From Bradyrhizobium sp. (lineage in GTDB: Bacteria; Pseudomonadota; Alphaproteobacteria; Rhizobiales; Xanthobacteraceae), in the NCBI RefSeq assembly GCF_027451485.1, contig NZ_DAIDJE010000078.1, positions 19,755 through 83,754 on the forward strand: DNA of 64,000 bases, in the 5' to 3' direction. The translations under genes were made by a program, and so were the position numbers. Positions 9,462-18,776 of the stretch are shown here, in pieces. Position 1 is the stretch's first letter, and the number at the start of each line of letters is the position of its first letter. The notes beneath the pieces were generated by a model that saw only the letters and a list, made by a program, of their open reading frames with translations, had not been told where the DNA came from and searched no databases.

Positions 9462-12072
9462 TCACGATCCTCATGGGAACGACGATCACTTTGCGCACGG
9501 GTTTGTCCCCTAAGGATTGTCTTACCGCATCAAGGGCTAAAACGGCAGCCTCAATTTCCGCGTTTTGGGCCGTGCGGGCCACGGTTACCTCGCCCCGCTT
9601 CTTGCCGTTGACCTGGACAACCAATGTTACTGTCTCTTCGACCAGCAAATCTCGTTCGATTTGGGGCCAATTTGCCTCTGAAACCAGACCCGGCTGGTCG
9701 AGTACGCGCCAACACGCCTCGGCCAGGTGAGGCATCATGGGTGCGAACAGCTGAACCAGGATGAGGGCGGCTTCCTTTACCGCCCAGCTCAGGTCAGGCG
9801 AGGGCTGTCCGGGGCGTGCCAGGATGTCGGCCAGCGCGTTGGAAAATTCGCGGATATGGGCAAGGCAGACATTGAAATGCAGCCGTTCGATGCCGGTCGA
9901 AACCTTGTCGAGGGCGCCATGCGCCGCCTTCCGCAGGGCAGTCGCGTCAGTCCCGAATGCCGCCGGCCTTGTCGCAGGCGCGGCCTTGGCGACCTCGGCG
10001 GATTCATGAACGAGGCGCCACAGCCGCTGCACGAAACGAGAGGCGCCCTGCACACGCTCGTCGCTCCAGATGACGTCGCGGTCGGGGGGCGAATCCGACA
10101 ACATGAACCAGCGCGCTACGTCGGCGCCGTAGGTTGCGATGATGTCGTCCGGGTCGACCGTGTTCTTCTTCGACTTAGACATCTTCTCGATTGCGCCGAT
10201 TGAAACCGCTTCGCCGGTCGACAGCAGCGTCGCACGTCGATCAGGGCCTGCGCTATCGACCTTCACTTCGGCCGGCGTGACATAGCTGCCGTCGGCCTTC
10301 TGATAAGTCTCGTGAACCACCATGCCCTGGGTGAACATGCCGGCGAACGGTTCAGCCATGTCGATGTGGCCCGTCGCCTTCATCGCGCGGGTGAAGAAGC
10401 GGCTATAGAGCAGGTGCAGGATCGCGTGCTCGACGCCGCCGATATATTGATCGACCGGCATCAGGCGGTTGGCGACCGCAGGCGTCGTCGGCGTCTTCTC
10501 GTTCCAGGGATCGGTGAAGCGCGCGAAGTACCAGGACGAATCGACAAAGGTGTCCATGGTATCGGTCTCGCGCTGGGCCTTGGCCCCGCATTGCGGGCAA
10601 GTAACGTGCTTCCAGGTCGGGTGATGATCGAGCGCGTTGCCGGGTTTGTCGAAAGTGACATCTTCAGGAAGCGCGACCGGCAAGTCCTTGTCGGGCACCG
10701 GAACGACGTCGCATTTCGGGCAGTGGATGACGGGAATCGGACAGCCCCAGTAGCGCTGTCGCGATATCCCCCAGTCGCGCAGGCGGAAATTGACCTGACG
10801 CTCGGCTACTGGCGAATTGTCGCGAAGCTCCGCCTCCAACCTCCTGGCCACTTCTTCCTTGGCCTGATCGATCGATAGCCCATCGAGGAAGCGCGAATTG
10901 ATCATGCGGCCGTCGCCGTCGTAGGCGGTGTCCGTGATCACGAAGGTCTTCGGGTCCTGACCCTCGGGGCAAACCACCGGCGTGTTGCCGAGCTGGTACT
11001 TGTTGACGAAATCGAGGTCGCGCTGGTCGTGCGCGGGGCAGCCGAAGATGGCGCCGGTGCCGTATTCCATCAGCACGAAATTGGCGACGTAGACCGGCAG
11101 CCTCCAGTTCGGATCGAACGGATGAATCGCGCGAATGCCGGTGTCAAAGCCCTGTTTTTCGGCGGTATCGATGATTTCCTGCGCGGTGCCGGTGCGTTTG
11201 ATCTCGGCGATGAACTCAGCGAGCTTGGGATTTCTCGCAGCAGCTGCCTGCGCCAGCGGATGGTCTGCCGAAATCGCCATGAATTTGGCGCCGAACAGGG
11301 TATCGGGACGCGTCGTGAAAATCTTCAGCTCGCTCTCGCCGGCGGGCGTCGTCGCCGCGTCAAGCGCGAAACGGATCAGGAGCCCCTCGCTGCGCCCGAT
11401 CCAGTTGCGTTGCATCAGCCGCACCTTGTCGGGCCAGCGGTCGAGCGTGTCGAGCGCATCCAAAAGCTCCTGCGAGTACTTCGTGATCTTGAAGACCCAC
11501 TGGTTCATCTCGCGCTGTTCAACGATCGCGCCCGAGCGCCAGCCGCGGCCGTCGATCACTTGCTCGTTGGCGAGCACCGTCATGTCCACCGGGTCCCAGT
11601 TGACCTTGCGCTTCTCGCGTTCGGCGAGGCCCGCACGCAGGAAGTCGTTGAACATCTTCTGCTGGTGTTTGTAGTAGCTGGGATCGCAGGTCGCGAACTC
11701 GCGGCTCCAGTCGAGCGACAGGCCGATTGAGCGCAGCTGCTTCTTCATGGCGGCGATATTGTCGTAGGTCCACGCCTTCGGCGCCACCTTGCGTTCGATC
11801 GCGGCATTTTCAGCTGGAAGCCCGAACGCGTCCCAACCCATCGGATGCAGCACGTTGAAGCCCTTGGCGCGCATGAACCGCGCCAGCACGTCGCCCAGCG
11901 TATAGTTCCTGACGTGCCCGATATGGATGCGCCCGGACGGGTAGGGGAACATCTCGAGCACATAGTATTTCGGCCGCGGATCGTCGTTCTTGGCAGCAAA
12001 AATCGCCTTTTCGTCCCATTGGCGCTGCCAATAGGGCTCGGATTCACGGGCGTTGTAGCGTTCGGAACTCAT
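9448..12072 (-). CDS. leuS: leucyl-tRNA synthetase
   Basis: Class I synthetase charging tRNA-Leu. The 874-residue protein has the HIGH signature at 50-53 ([18 protein letters not shown]) and KMSKS near residue 633 ([14 protein letters not shown]). The editing domain (about 230-420), the leucine-specific insert and a zinc-knuckle-like CPKC...CPQC region are also present. It heads the minus-strand operon with lptE and holA; its promoter must lie in the 130-base gap up to the end of the diguanylate cyclase gene. Confidence 0.97.
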   Translation of the reverse strand: MSSERYNARESEPYWQRQWDEKAIFAAKNDDPRPKYYVLEMFPYPSGRIHIGHVRNYTLGDVLARFMRAKGFNVLHPMGWDAFGLPAENAAIERKVAPKAWTYDNIAAMKKQLRSIGLSLDWSREFATCDPSYYKHQQKMFNDFLRAGLAEREKRKVNWDPVDMTVLANEQVIDGRGWRSGAIVEQREMNQWVFKITKYSQELLDALDTLDRWPDKVRLMQRNWIGRSEGLLIRFALDAATTPAGESELKIFTTRPDTLFGAKFMAISADHPLAQAAAARNPKLAEFIAEIKRTGTAQEIIDTAEKQGFDTGIRAIHPFDPNWRLPVYVANFVLMEYGTGAIFGCPAHDQRDLDFVNKYQLGNTPVVCPEGQDPKTFVITDTAYDGDGRMINSRFLDGLSIDQAKEEVARRLEAELRDNSPVAERQVNFRLRDWGISRQRYWGCPIPVIHCPKCDVVPVPDKDLPVALPEDVTFDKPGNALDHHPTWKHVTCPQCGAKAQRETDTMDTFVDSSWYFARFTDPWNEKTPTTPAVANRLMPVDQYIGGVEHAILHLLYSRFFTRAMKATGHIDMAEPFAGMFTQGMVVHETYQKADGSYVTPAEVKVDSAGPDRRATLLSTGEAVSIGAIEKMSKSKKNTVDPDDIIATYGADVARWFMLSDSPPDRDVIWSDERVQGASRFVQRLWRLVHESAEVAKAAPATRPAAFGTDATALRKAAHGALDKVSTGIERLHFNVCLAHIREFSNALADILARPGQPSPDLSWAVKEAALILVQLFAPMMPHLAEACWRVLDQPGLVSEANWPQIERDLLVEETVTLVVQVNGKKRGEVTVARTAQNAEIEAAVLALDAVRQSLGDKPVRKVIVVPMRIVNVVG

Positions 12073-12204
12073 GAAATCGCGCGGCTTTTGCTGGATTCGG
12101 GCGGTTCTTGAAAGTCGCGCGACTAGGCCACAAAAGCGGCTTTCCGGTCAACGGGGCGCGGCGGGATCGATTACAATCAGGCTGTTCGATCGTGGCGTGG
12201 GCGG

Positions 12205-13902
12205 CTAGCCCGCCAGCGCAACTGCGCCGCGGTTCTCGCCAGCCCGTGCGAGCCCATGCTCGGCGACCCGGTTGCGCCCCTGGCGCTTGGCGACATAGAG
12301 GCTGGCGTCGGCGGCTTCCAGGAGGTCGTTCGGGTTGAGCGCCGGGTTTGGCCTGAGGCTGGCGACGCCGACGCTCACCGTGACGGCCTGATACGCCGAA
12401 GTTGCATGCAAAATGGCGAGGTCCTGCACCGTTGCCCGTACCATCTCGCCAATCTCGATCGCACGACTGCTATGGGTATCCGGCAACAGCAGGCAGAATT
12501 CCTCCCCGCCGTAGCGGGCGGCAAAGCCCGCGGCCTCGAGCGCGACCTGGCTCAGCGTCTCGCCGATCTTGGAGAGGCAGGCGTCGCCCTCGGGATGGCC
12601 ATAGGTGTCGTTGAACAGTTTGAAGTGATCGACGTCGATCATCAGCAGCGAAAGTTCGCAGTGGCACTGCTGGGCCTTCGCCCATTCGAATTCGAGTCGG
12701 CTCTGGAACCCACGGCGATTGGCCAGGCCCGACAGCATGTCGATCGAGGCCATCACGGCGAGGTGGTCGTTGGAAGCGATCAGCTCGCGTTCCCGCTCGG
12801 AAAGCTGGCTTGCCATCCGGTCGAACGCGCGGGCGAGCGGCGCGAATTCGGCCGGCAAGCGGCTGTCGGAGGCGCGCACCGACCATTCGCCGTCTCCGAC
12901 GCGCCGCGCGACTGCGACCAGCTTGTGGATCGGTTTGATGATGAGCGTTTCCGCCGCGATCAGCGCGCCCAACAGCACGATGAGGCAGACCAGTCCGAGC
13001 TGTATATAGGCGTTGCGAATCTCCTGGTTGATTCCGGCGGCCACCCTGGCTTCGTCGACAATGAGGATCAGGCGCGATGCCGTGCCGGGAATGCTCGAAA
13101 AGCTCAAGGTCAGCTTCGCACCATCCGGAGCGGGGAATGAAAACGTCCCGGACCGCTGCTCCGGATTGATCGCTCTCGCCGCCGCGGTGGCCAGCGCCGG
13201 CACGCTATTGAGGGGACGGCCGACCAGACGCGTAAGATCTGCCGGAGCGGCCATTACGGTGCCCGCGCTATCGAGCAGGAAGGCCATGATGCCGCGACGA
13301 TCGCTGAGATCGTTGATGACCTTTGACATCCACTCGAGATTGATGCTGGCGACGATGAAGAGATCCGATTCCGGATTGATCGCCGAGACCGGGTAAGCGG
13401 CCACCACGACCGGCTCGTTGTCGTATTTGGAGAGCAGGAAATCGCTGAAAATGAGATCGTGCGCCTGCCGCGTCCGCTGGAAATAGTCGCGGTCGCTGAG
13501 ATCGAGACCAATCAGGGTGTCGAGGGTTGCGCATTTGATGCGGCCGTCGCTGCTCACGATCGTCAGGTTGCGGATCCACGGCAGGCTGACCGGAAGACTG
13601 GCCGACAAGGTGTCACAGCCCGGGTCGGAGGCTTTTTTTAAAGCCTGGATATGGGCGGTCGACTTCAGCACGGTTTCGACCGACGAAATGGCTTCCCGTT
13701 CGGTGTCGGCGCTTTGCTGAGCGATGCGCGAAAATTCGGAATAGGCCTGCGCAATCTGCTTGTTGCGCGCCTCTTCGAGCGAGTGGGCACGTTCCAGCAT
13801 TAATGGCGCAACCAGGATCAGCGCCAAAAGAGCGAGCCGGGCGCGGATGCCGAACAGCTTGCGAAGCTCGATGGTTTTGCGCTTGAAGCCAAAGCTTGAC
13901 AT
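12205..13902 (-). CDS. membrane-bound diguanylate cyclase (Cache-HAMP-GGDEF)
   Basis: Predicted to make cyclic di-GMP from two GTP. The 565-residue protein has an N-terminal membrane helix (LALLALILVAPLML), an extracytoplasmic Cache-type sensor domain with the segment GLDLSDRDYFQRT, a second membrane helix (LGLVCLIVLLGALIAAETL), a HAMP domain and a C-terminal GGDEF domain with the active-site sequence GGEEF. The product-inhibition RxxD site before GGEEF is not conserved (EAAG in its place). The frame is open upstream to 14142, but that stretch overlaps the divergent yggS gene; the ATG at 13902 directly precedes the membrane anchor. Confidence 0.9.
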   Translation of the reverse strand: MSSFGFKRKTIELRKLFGIRARLALLALILVAPLMLERAHSLEEARNKQIAQAYSEFSRIAQQSADTEREAISSVETVLKSTAHIQALKKASDPGCDTLSASLPVSLPWIRNLTIVSSDGRIKCATLDTLIGLDLSDRDYFQRTRQAHDLIFSDFLLSKYDNEPVVVAAYPVSAINPESDLFIVASINLEWMSKVINDLSDRRGIMAFLLDSAGTVMAAPADLTRLVGRPLNSVPALATAAARAINPEQRSGTFSFPAPDGAKLTLSFSSIPGTASRLILIVDEARVAAGINQEIRNAYIQLGLVCLIVLLGALIAAETLIIKPIHKLVAVARRVGDGEWSVRASDSRLPAEFAPLARAFDRMASQLSERERELIASNDHLAVMASIDMLSGLANRRGFQSRLEFEWAKAQQCHCELSLLMIDVDHFKLFNDTYGHPEGDACLSKIGETLSQVALEAAGFAARYGGEEFCLLLPDTHSSRAIEIGEMVRATVQDLAILHATSAYQAVTVSVGVASLRPNPALNPNDLLEAADASLYVAKRQGRNRVAEHGLARAGENRGAVALAG

Positions 13903-14008
13903 GCTGGTTCCCAACCCCGAGCCGCACCATACAGGAGAGGGTTCAAGAAGCCCTGCTCGGATTATATAAAAATCGAACGAACTCCAACTTCCCTTGCAGG
14001 CAACATCC

Positions 14009-14701
14009 ATGGTCTCCGAGAATGCCTCATCGCTAACCGGACATTTACCAAACGGCCTTGCCGTGGTCGAAGAAGCCGTCGCGCGGGCATGCATGGAGGC
14101 GCGGCGGGATCGTGCCTCGGTGACATTGATTGCGGTGTCCAAGACATTCGGCGCCGAGGCGATCGAGCCGGTGATCGCCTCAGGCCAGCGCGTGTTCGGC
14201 GAAAACCGCGTTCAGGAAGCCAAAGCGAAATGGCCGGCCTTAATGTCGGTCCACCCCGGCATCTCCCTGCATCTGATCGGTCCCTTGCAATCCAACAAGA
14301 CGAAGGAAGCGGTGGCGCTATTCGACGCCATTCACTCCGTCGATCGTCCAAGCCTGTGCGAGGCGCTTGCGAAGGAATTCCGCAGCCAGGCGCGCCGGCC
14401 GCAATTGTTTGTTCAGCTCAACACCGGAGAGGAGCCGCAAAAGGCCGGGGTCGCGCCCAGTGAGGCGGACAGCTTCATCGCAAGCTGCCGCGACGAATAT
14501 GGCCTGCCGATCTCGGGCTTGATGTGCATTCCGCCGGTCAACAAGGCGCCAGCGCCGCACTTTGCGCTGACCGCCAAGATCGCGGCGCGCAACGGCTTAA
14601 AGAATCTGTCGATGGGGATGAGCGCGGATTTTGCCGTTGCGATCCAGATGGGCGCGACCCACATCCGCGTGGGTTCAGCCATTTTCGGCCACCGCGGATA
14701 G
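14009..14701 (+). CDS. YggS/PROSC-family pyridoxal phosphate homeostasis protein
   Basis: Single-domain alanine-racemase-fold protein that binds PLP and buffers its free level. The 230-residue protein has the PLP-lysine segment LIAVSKTF, the HLIGPLQSNK motif and the C-terminal LSMGMSADFAVAIQMGATHIRVGSAIFG signature. The ATG at 14009 has an AGG eight bases upstream; a TTG at 13994 is a less likely alternative. It is transcribed away from the diguanylate cyclase gene. Confidence 0.94.
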   Translation: MVSENASSLTGHLPNGLAVVEEAVARACMEARRDRASVTLIAVSKTFGAEAIEPVIASGQRVFGENRVQEAKAKWPALMSVHPGISLHLIGPLQSNKTKEAVALFDAIHSVDRPSLCEALAKEFRSQARRPQLFVQLNTGEEPQKAGVAPSEADSFIASCRDEYGLPISGLMCIPPVNKAPAPHFALTAKIAARNGLKNLSMGMSADFAVAIQMGATHIRVGSAIFGHRG

Positions 14702-14708
14702 AGCCGAC

Positions 14709-14761
14709 CATTTGAAGTTCTTGCGGCGCCAGCAGCAAACTCGGTCGAGGAACTTCAAATG
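14709..14761. repeat. 53-base inverted-repeat element, copy A
   Basis: Arms of 12 bases (CATTTGAAGTTC at 14709-14720 and GAACTTCAAATG at 14750-14761), 13 if the flanking C/G is counted, enclose a 29-base loop. It lies 7 bases after the yggS stop, between convergent genes. The full element has the same length as copy B at 33883-33935 and matches it at about 44 of 53 positions by eye, including GCAAAC at the same offset in the loop. Confidence 0.8.
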
Positions 14762-14871
14762 GATAAGCGCACCAGAAATGTGGAGTTGCTGGCGGAGTTT
14801 GCTGGTGCCCGGGACTTCCGGAGTTCGCGATAGCTGCGCCGAGATGGCGGGTGAATTCCGGAAAGTGACCG

Positions 14872-15657
14872 CTAAACAAATGCCACCGACACCTTGCCGA
14901 GCAGGCCGAAGTCGGCGGCGAACACGTCGCCGGCCTGGATCGGCAACGGCGTGCAGCAGGTGCCGGTCGTGACCAACTCCCCTTCCCGCAAGGTGATGCC
15001 GAGACCGCGCAATTCGTTGACGCACCAGGCAAGTGCCAGGCGGGGATCGCCGAGGACATTCTTGCCGTGGCCGATATGTTTCGCGCCGCGCAGCGTCACG
15101 ATCGGCCGCTCTTCGATGAGATCGCGGGCGCGCCAGTCGGCTGTTGTCGCATCGCCCAGCACAAAAAGATGGGCGCAGGCATTGTCGGCAATCAGTTGGG
15201 CTTCGCCGGCGCTGACAAAGTCGGCAAAGCGCGAATCCGGGATTTCGATCGCCGGATGCAGCGCGCCAACGGCGCCGAGCACTTCCTGCACCGAGTACGG
15301 ATTGAGCCGTGGCGGCAGGTCCCGCGAAAAGCGGAACGCGAATTCGGCTTCGCCCACTCGCATCTCGTTTCCCGACATCGACGCCGTGCCGCCGTCGGCA
15401 ATGACCTTGTCGGTGAAGATGCGTCCCGCCAGCGGCCCGCTGACATTGATGTGTTTCTGTCCGGCCTCGCTGGTCGCCGCAATCTTCCAACCGAACAGCC
15501 TGCCGCTCGAATGCTTGGCGAGCTCGGCCTGAACGGCGTAGCCCTCGGCGCGGTTCTGGGGGCGGATCGAAGCGTCGAGACGCTCCAGCTTGGTGCCGTC
15601 GCGCCAGTGATCGCTCAGCGTCTTTGCCGCAGCTGCTATCTTGTCGTGGTCGAGCAT
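14872..15657 (-). CDS. 2-keto-4-pentenoate hydratase / fumarylacetoacetase-fold protein
   Basis: The 261-residue protein resembles the MhpD/HpcG hydratase group: an N-terminal helical segment (DHDKIAAAAKTLSDHW), the GWKIAATS motif, a central LPAI-like HPAIEIPDSRF segment, and PLGWCVNEL-like LALAWCVNELRGLG. These enzymes hydrate 2-oxo-4-pentenoate-type acids from aromatic breakdown. No other catabolic gene is nearby, so the substrate is unknown. The ATG at 15657 is preceded by GGAGGG. It starts 13 bases after the L,D-transpeptidase stop on the same strand, so the two are probably co-transcribed. Confidence 0.78.
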   Translation of the reverse strand: MLDHDKIAAAAKTLSDHWRDGTKLERLDASIRPQNRAEGYAVQAELAKHSSGRLFGWKIAATSEAGQKHINVSGPLAGRIFTDKVIADGGTASMSGNEMRVGEAEFAFRFSRDLPPRLNPYSVQEVLGAVGALHPAIEIPDSRFADFVSAGEAQLIADNACAHLFVLGDATTADWRARDLIEERPIVTLRGAKHIGHGKNVLGDPRLALAWCVNELRGLGITLREGELVTTGTCCTPLPIQAGDVFAADFGLLGKVSVAFV

Positions 15658-15670
15658 GCGTCCCTCCGAC

Positions 15671-16204
15671 CTACTTAATGATGATCCTCGTATCCGGGCC
15701 AATCTGCCGCAAGAGGTGCAGCATGGCCGATTTTGTCATGGAAATGCAGCCTGCCGTCGGCGAAAAGTCGGGTCGCGCCAGATGGAGAAACACCGCGCTG
15801 CCACGGCCGGCAGTTCTCGGCCGTGCGTTGTGATCGATCTCGACGATGAAATCGTAGAGGTGGTCATCGCGCGTGAGCCGGTCGCCGTCGCCGCCAGGTG
15901 CGATTTTCAGCGGCCGATTGTAGTGGCGGCTTGCGGGATCCTCGCACCAGGCGTCGCTGGGGCGGATAGCTCGAACGGGTAGATGGGTTGATGGCCTCCG
16001 GTGGCGGTCGGCACGCCACCACAGCCGCCGCGGCCGGAATGTCCCCTTTGGGGTTCCGCCGTCGCCCTCGCGCTTGTTGGCCATGATTCCACCGCGCCCC
16101 AAGGCTACGGGACTAACCTGCCGCCCGGCGATGAGCCAGCCGCGGCACGGGTTCCCGGCTGCTGCATGGATACGGATCGTTCCGAGCGGCCGGTCCGGCG
16201 CCAT
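15671..16204 (-). CDS. L,D-transpeptidase (YkuD fold), cytoplasmic-looking
   Basis: The 177-residue protein has the segment GPV-like VALGRGGI, then KREGDGGTPKGTF, and the catalytic stretch FLHLARPDFSPTAGCISM. That stretch contains the conserved His and the nucleophilic Cys of the YkuD family, which cross-links or remodels peptidoglycan. No signal peptide is visible with the start at 16204 (MAPDRPLGTIRIH); an in-frame ATG at 16240 would add 12 residues, also without a signal. Related stand-alone YkuD proteins of about 170 residues without an obvious signal occur in this group. The start is the uncertain part. Confidence 0.78.
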   Translation of the reverse strand: MAPDRPLGTIRIHAAAGNPCRGWLIAGRQVSPVALGRGGIMANKREGDGGTPKGTFRPRRLWWRADRHRRPSTHLPVRAIRPSDAWCEDPASRHYNRPLKIAPGGDGDRLTRDDHLYDFIVEIDHNARPRTAGRGSAVFLHLARPDFSPTAGCISMTKSAMLHLLRQIGPDTRIIIK

Positions 16205-16466
16205 TTTCGAGTAAGTCTCTGCAAGTATAGGGATATCCATGAGCGTGGATGGTCGTTTGATCGGCTGTCCTGCGGCTATTCGATGCCGCTGCATTACAGG
16301 ACATTCATCTTGTGGGCCCGAATCCTGGGTTAGATTGGGCTTTGGCTTGTGAATTCGTAACAGCCACATAGTTCATGACGAAAGTCCTGAAGACCCCCTT
16401 TTTGATCCCTAGACGCGGCGTGACCCTTCCGTCAGGCCGCCGCCCTGCCCCCAAAGGATTCTACCC

Positions 16467-17153
16467 ATGGCCAATGCCCGCAAGATCCTGATCGTAGATG
16501 ACGACACCGATCTGCGCGATACGCTGGTGGAGCAACTTTCTCTGCACGACGAATTCGAGGCTTCCGCCGTCGACACCGGTGCCAAAGGCGCAACCGCAGC
16601 CAAGACCGATGCCCCCGATCTGGTGCTGATGGACGTTGGACTGCCCGATACCGATGGCCGTGAGGTCGTGCGCTCCCTGCGCAAGGGCGGGTTCAAGGCG
16701 CCGATCATCATGCTGACGGGCCATGATACCGACTCGGATACAATTCTGGGGCTTGAGTCCGGTGCCAACGACTATGTCGCCAAGCCTTTCCGTTTCGCGG
16801 TGCTGTTGGCGCGGATCAGAGCGCAGCTCCGCCAGCACGAGGCCAGCGAAGACGCCGTGTTTTCGGTCGGTCCCTATAGCTTCCGGCCCGGCTCCAAGAT
16901 GCTGACAGGCGCCAACGCCAAGAAAGTGCGGCTGACGGAAAAGGAGACAGCAATTCTCCGCTTTCTCTATCGTGCCGGCCAGGCTCCAGTCTCACGCGAA
17001 ACCCTGTTGCAGGAAGTCTGGGGTTACAACTCCGGTGTCACCACGCATACCCTGGAGACGCACATCTATCGCCTGCGCCAGAAGATCGAAAAAGACGCCG
17101 CCAATCCCGAGATCCTGGTGACCGAGGCCGGTGGCTACAAGCTGGTCCCGTGA
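16467..17153 (+). CDS. OmpR/PhoB-family response regulator, orphan
   Basis: The 228-residue two-domain regulator has an N-terminal receiver with acidic pocket DDD at 11-13, predicted phospho-acceptor Asp56 (LVLMDVGLPD) and conserved Lys in YVAKPF. Its C-terminal winged-helix effector ends with THTLETHIYRLRQKIE and GGYKLVP. No histidine kinase gene is adjacent, so its input is unknown. The start is the ATG at 16467 just downstream of an AAAGGA box. Confidence 0.93.
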   Translation: MANARKILIVDDDTDLRDTLVEQLSLHDEFEASAVDTGAKGATAAKTDAPDLVLMDVGLPDTDGREVVRSLRKGGFKAPIIMLTGHDTDSDTILGLESGANDYVAKPFRFAVLLARIRAQLRQHEASEDAVFSVGPYSFRPGSKMLTGANAKKVRLTEKETAILRFLYRAGQAPVSRETLLQEVWGYNSGVTTHTLETHIYRLRQKIEKDAANPEILVTEAGGYKLVP

Positions 17154-17269
17154 TCCGGTCCAGCTTCCTGCTGTGGCGGTTCAAAAGTCCGCATTATTGA
17201 TGCCGCGAACTCGCCATGCGACATATGACGCGACACTGGATATTTAGGTTTGCTAGTGTCCTATCACTC

Positions 17270-17310
17270 CGAAGTTCGTAAAGTGGGCGCTGCGCTCGAT
17301 ACGGACTTCG
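17270..17310. repeat. 41-base imperfect hairpin repeat
   Basis: Arms CGAAGTTCGTA (17270-17280) and TACGGACTTCG (17300-17310) pair with one wobble. It ends 36 bases before the start codon of the next gene. The core GAAGTTC is shared with the inverted repeats at 14709, 33883 and 37648. Confidence 0.6.
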
Positions 17311-17346
17311 AAATCGAGACATTAGATTCTTCGCAACTGGCCTTTC

Positions 17347-17787
17347 ATGTCGATCGAGGATGATGTTGCCCTGTTGGAGCGGGTCCCGACCCTTCGTGTG
17401 TTGGGGACAACCGCCTTGCGTATGCTCGCTATCGGCTCCGAACAGCGTGGGTTTGCGCGCGATTCCGTGCTCTTTCGCGCCGGCGATGAAGCGGATGCCG
17501 GTTTTGTCGTTCAGCGCGGCGCCTTCCGCGTCGAGGAAGGTGCTGCCTCGGTGGTGGCAGGTCCTGGCGCCCTGATTGGCGAGCTCGCGCTGATCAATGC
17601 GATGCGGCGGCCCTCGACGGCGATCGCGCTGGAAGATTCCTCGGTCATTCGGGTCGCCCGCAGCTTGTTTCAGCGTGTGCTGGAAAGCGATCCTGAGGCA
17701 GCGCGCCGACTGCGCGACGAATTTGCCCGCCGTACAAGCCAGATCGCAAGCGACATTCTGGTCGCGGGCGCCAAGCTCAGCACATAA
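17347..17787 (+). CDS. cyclic-nucleotide-binding domain protein
   Basis: The 146-residue protein is almost entirely one cNMP-binding domain: the beta-roll signature FRAGDEADAGFVVQRGAFRV and the phosphate-binding cassette IGELALINAMRRPSTA are clear. No DNA-binding domain follows, so it is not a Crp/Fnr regulator. It may act as a stand-alone sensor, possibly with the neighbouring response regulator, though nothing in the sequence proves a link. It converges with xthA, with 5 bases between the stops. Confidence 0.85.
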   Translation: MSIEDDVALLERVPTLRVLGTTALRMLAIGSEQRGFARDSVLFRAGDEADAGFVVQRGAFRVEEGAASVVAGPGALIGELALINAMRRPSTAIALEDSSVIRVARSLFQRVLESDPEAARRLRDEFARRTSQIASDILVAGAKLST

Positions 17788-17792
17788 ACGCG

Positions 17793-18608
17793 TCAAACAT
17801 CGAGCGTAACCGTTACAGGGACGTGATCGGACGGCCGCTCCCAGCCGCGTGCGTCCCGCCCAATGCGGAAGTCACTGACGCGATCTTTCAGCGCGGGTGA
17901 GACCCAGATGTGGTCGAGCCTGCGGCCGCGATCGCCAACCGTCCAGTCCGCGGCGCGGTAGCTCCACCATGTGTAGACCTTCTCGGAAAACGGTATGCGC
18001 TCGCGGGCAACGTCGACCCACTCACCCTGCTTTTGAGCGGCCAAAAGCTTCTCGCATTCGATCGGCGTATGCGAGACGACTTTCAAAAGCTGTTTATGTG
18101 ACCAGACATCGTTCTCGTGCGGCGCGACGTTGAGGTCGCCTACGAGGATATGGTGATCGTCGCCGCGCGGATGCAGCGGCTCGCAGGATTTCATTTCATC
18201 AAGGAAGCGAAGCTTGTGGTCGAACTTCGGATTGACCGCAGGGTCCGGAATGTCACCGCCGGCGGGCACGTAGAAGTTATGCAGCACCAGCGGTTTGGAG
18301 AACTGCGCGCGTTCGCCGAACTCGACCGAGATATGACGGGAATCGACCTTGTCGCAGAAGGTGCGGATGTCCGTTTTCTCGAACGGCAGGCGCGAGATGA
18401 CGGCGACGCCATGATAGCCCTTCTGCCCATTCAGGGCGATGTGCTCGTAGCCGAGGCGCCTGAACCGCTTGAGCGGAAAGGCGTCGTCGATGCACTTGGT
18501 TTCCTGAAGGCACAGCACATCGGGCCGCACCGACTTGATGAATTTGGCGACGAGGTCGATGCGCAGCCGCACCGAATTGATATTCCAGGTTGTCAGAGAA
18601 AGATGCAT
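17793..18608 (-). CDS. xthA: exodeoxyribonuclease III
   Basis: AP endonuclease and 3'-5' exonuclease of base-excision repair. The 271-residue protein has the N-terminal TWNINSVRLR motif, LCLQETKCID with the metal-binding Glu, and the C-terminal SDHVPV catalytic His segment. The ATG at 18608 gives the family N-terminus MHLSLTTWN; the frame is open farther upstream, but without similarity. It lies downstream of lolA on the same strand. Confidence 0.94.
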   Translation of the reverse strand: MHLSLTTWNINSVRLRIDLVAKFIKSVRPDVLCLQETKCIDDAFPLKRFRRLGYEHIALNGQKGYHGVAVISRLPFEKTDIRTFCDKVDSRHISVEFGERAQFSKPLVLHNFYVPAGGDIPDPAVNPKFDHKLRFLDEMKSCEPLHPRGDDHHILVGDLNVAPHENDVWSHKQLLKVVSHTPIECEKLLAAQKQGEWVDVARERIPFSEKVYTWWSYRAADWTVGDRGRRLDHIWVSPALKDRVSDFRIGRDARGWERPSDHVPVTVTLDV

Positions 18609-18776
18609 GTGAGCCGGGAGATAGATGCGTTGAGAGAAGACGCATGTCTGTCCCCTGCAATCAAGGATCAATTTCAGTTTCCGGCCTGGATTGGCGGATT
18701 GCTCAACACAATCCGGTCTCCCTCACTGAGCCCGCGGCTGGTTGGTGGTGAATGTCAAAGGCACCCCACGAGGGAG

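Noticed and set aside
13903..14142. Upstream extension of the diguanylate cyclase reading frame.
   Set aside because: It overlaps the divergent yggS gene and adds sequence with no domain; the ATG at 13902 fits the membrane anchor.
14758..14832. 24-codon frame starting inside the 53-base repeat after yggS.
   Set aside because: Too short, no ribosome-binding site, no similarity that I recognise.
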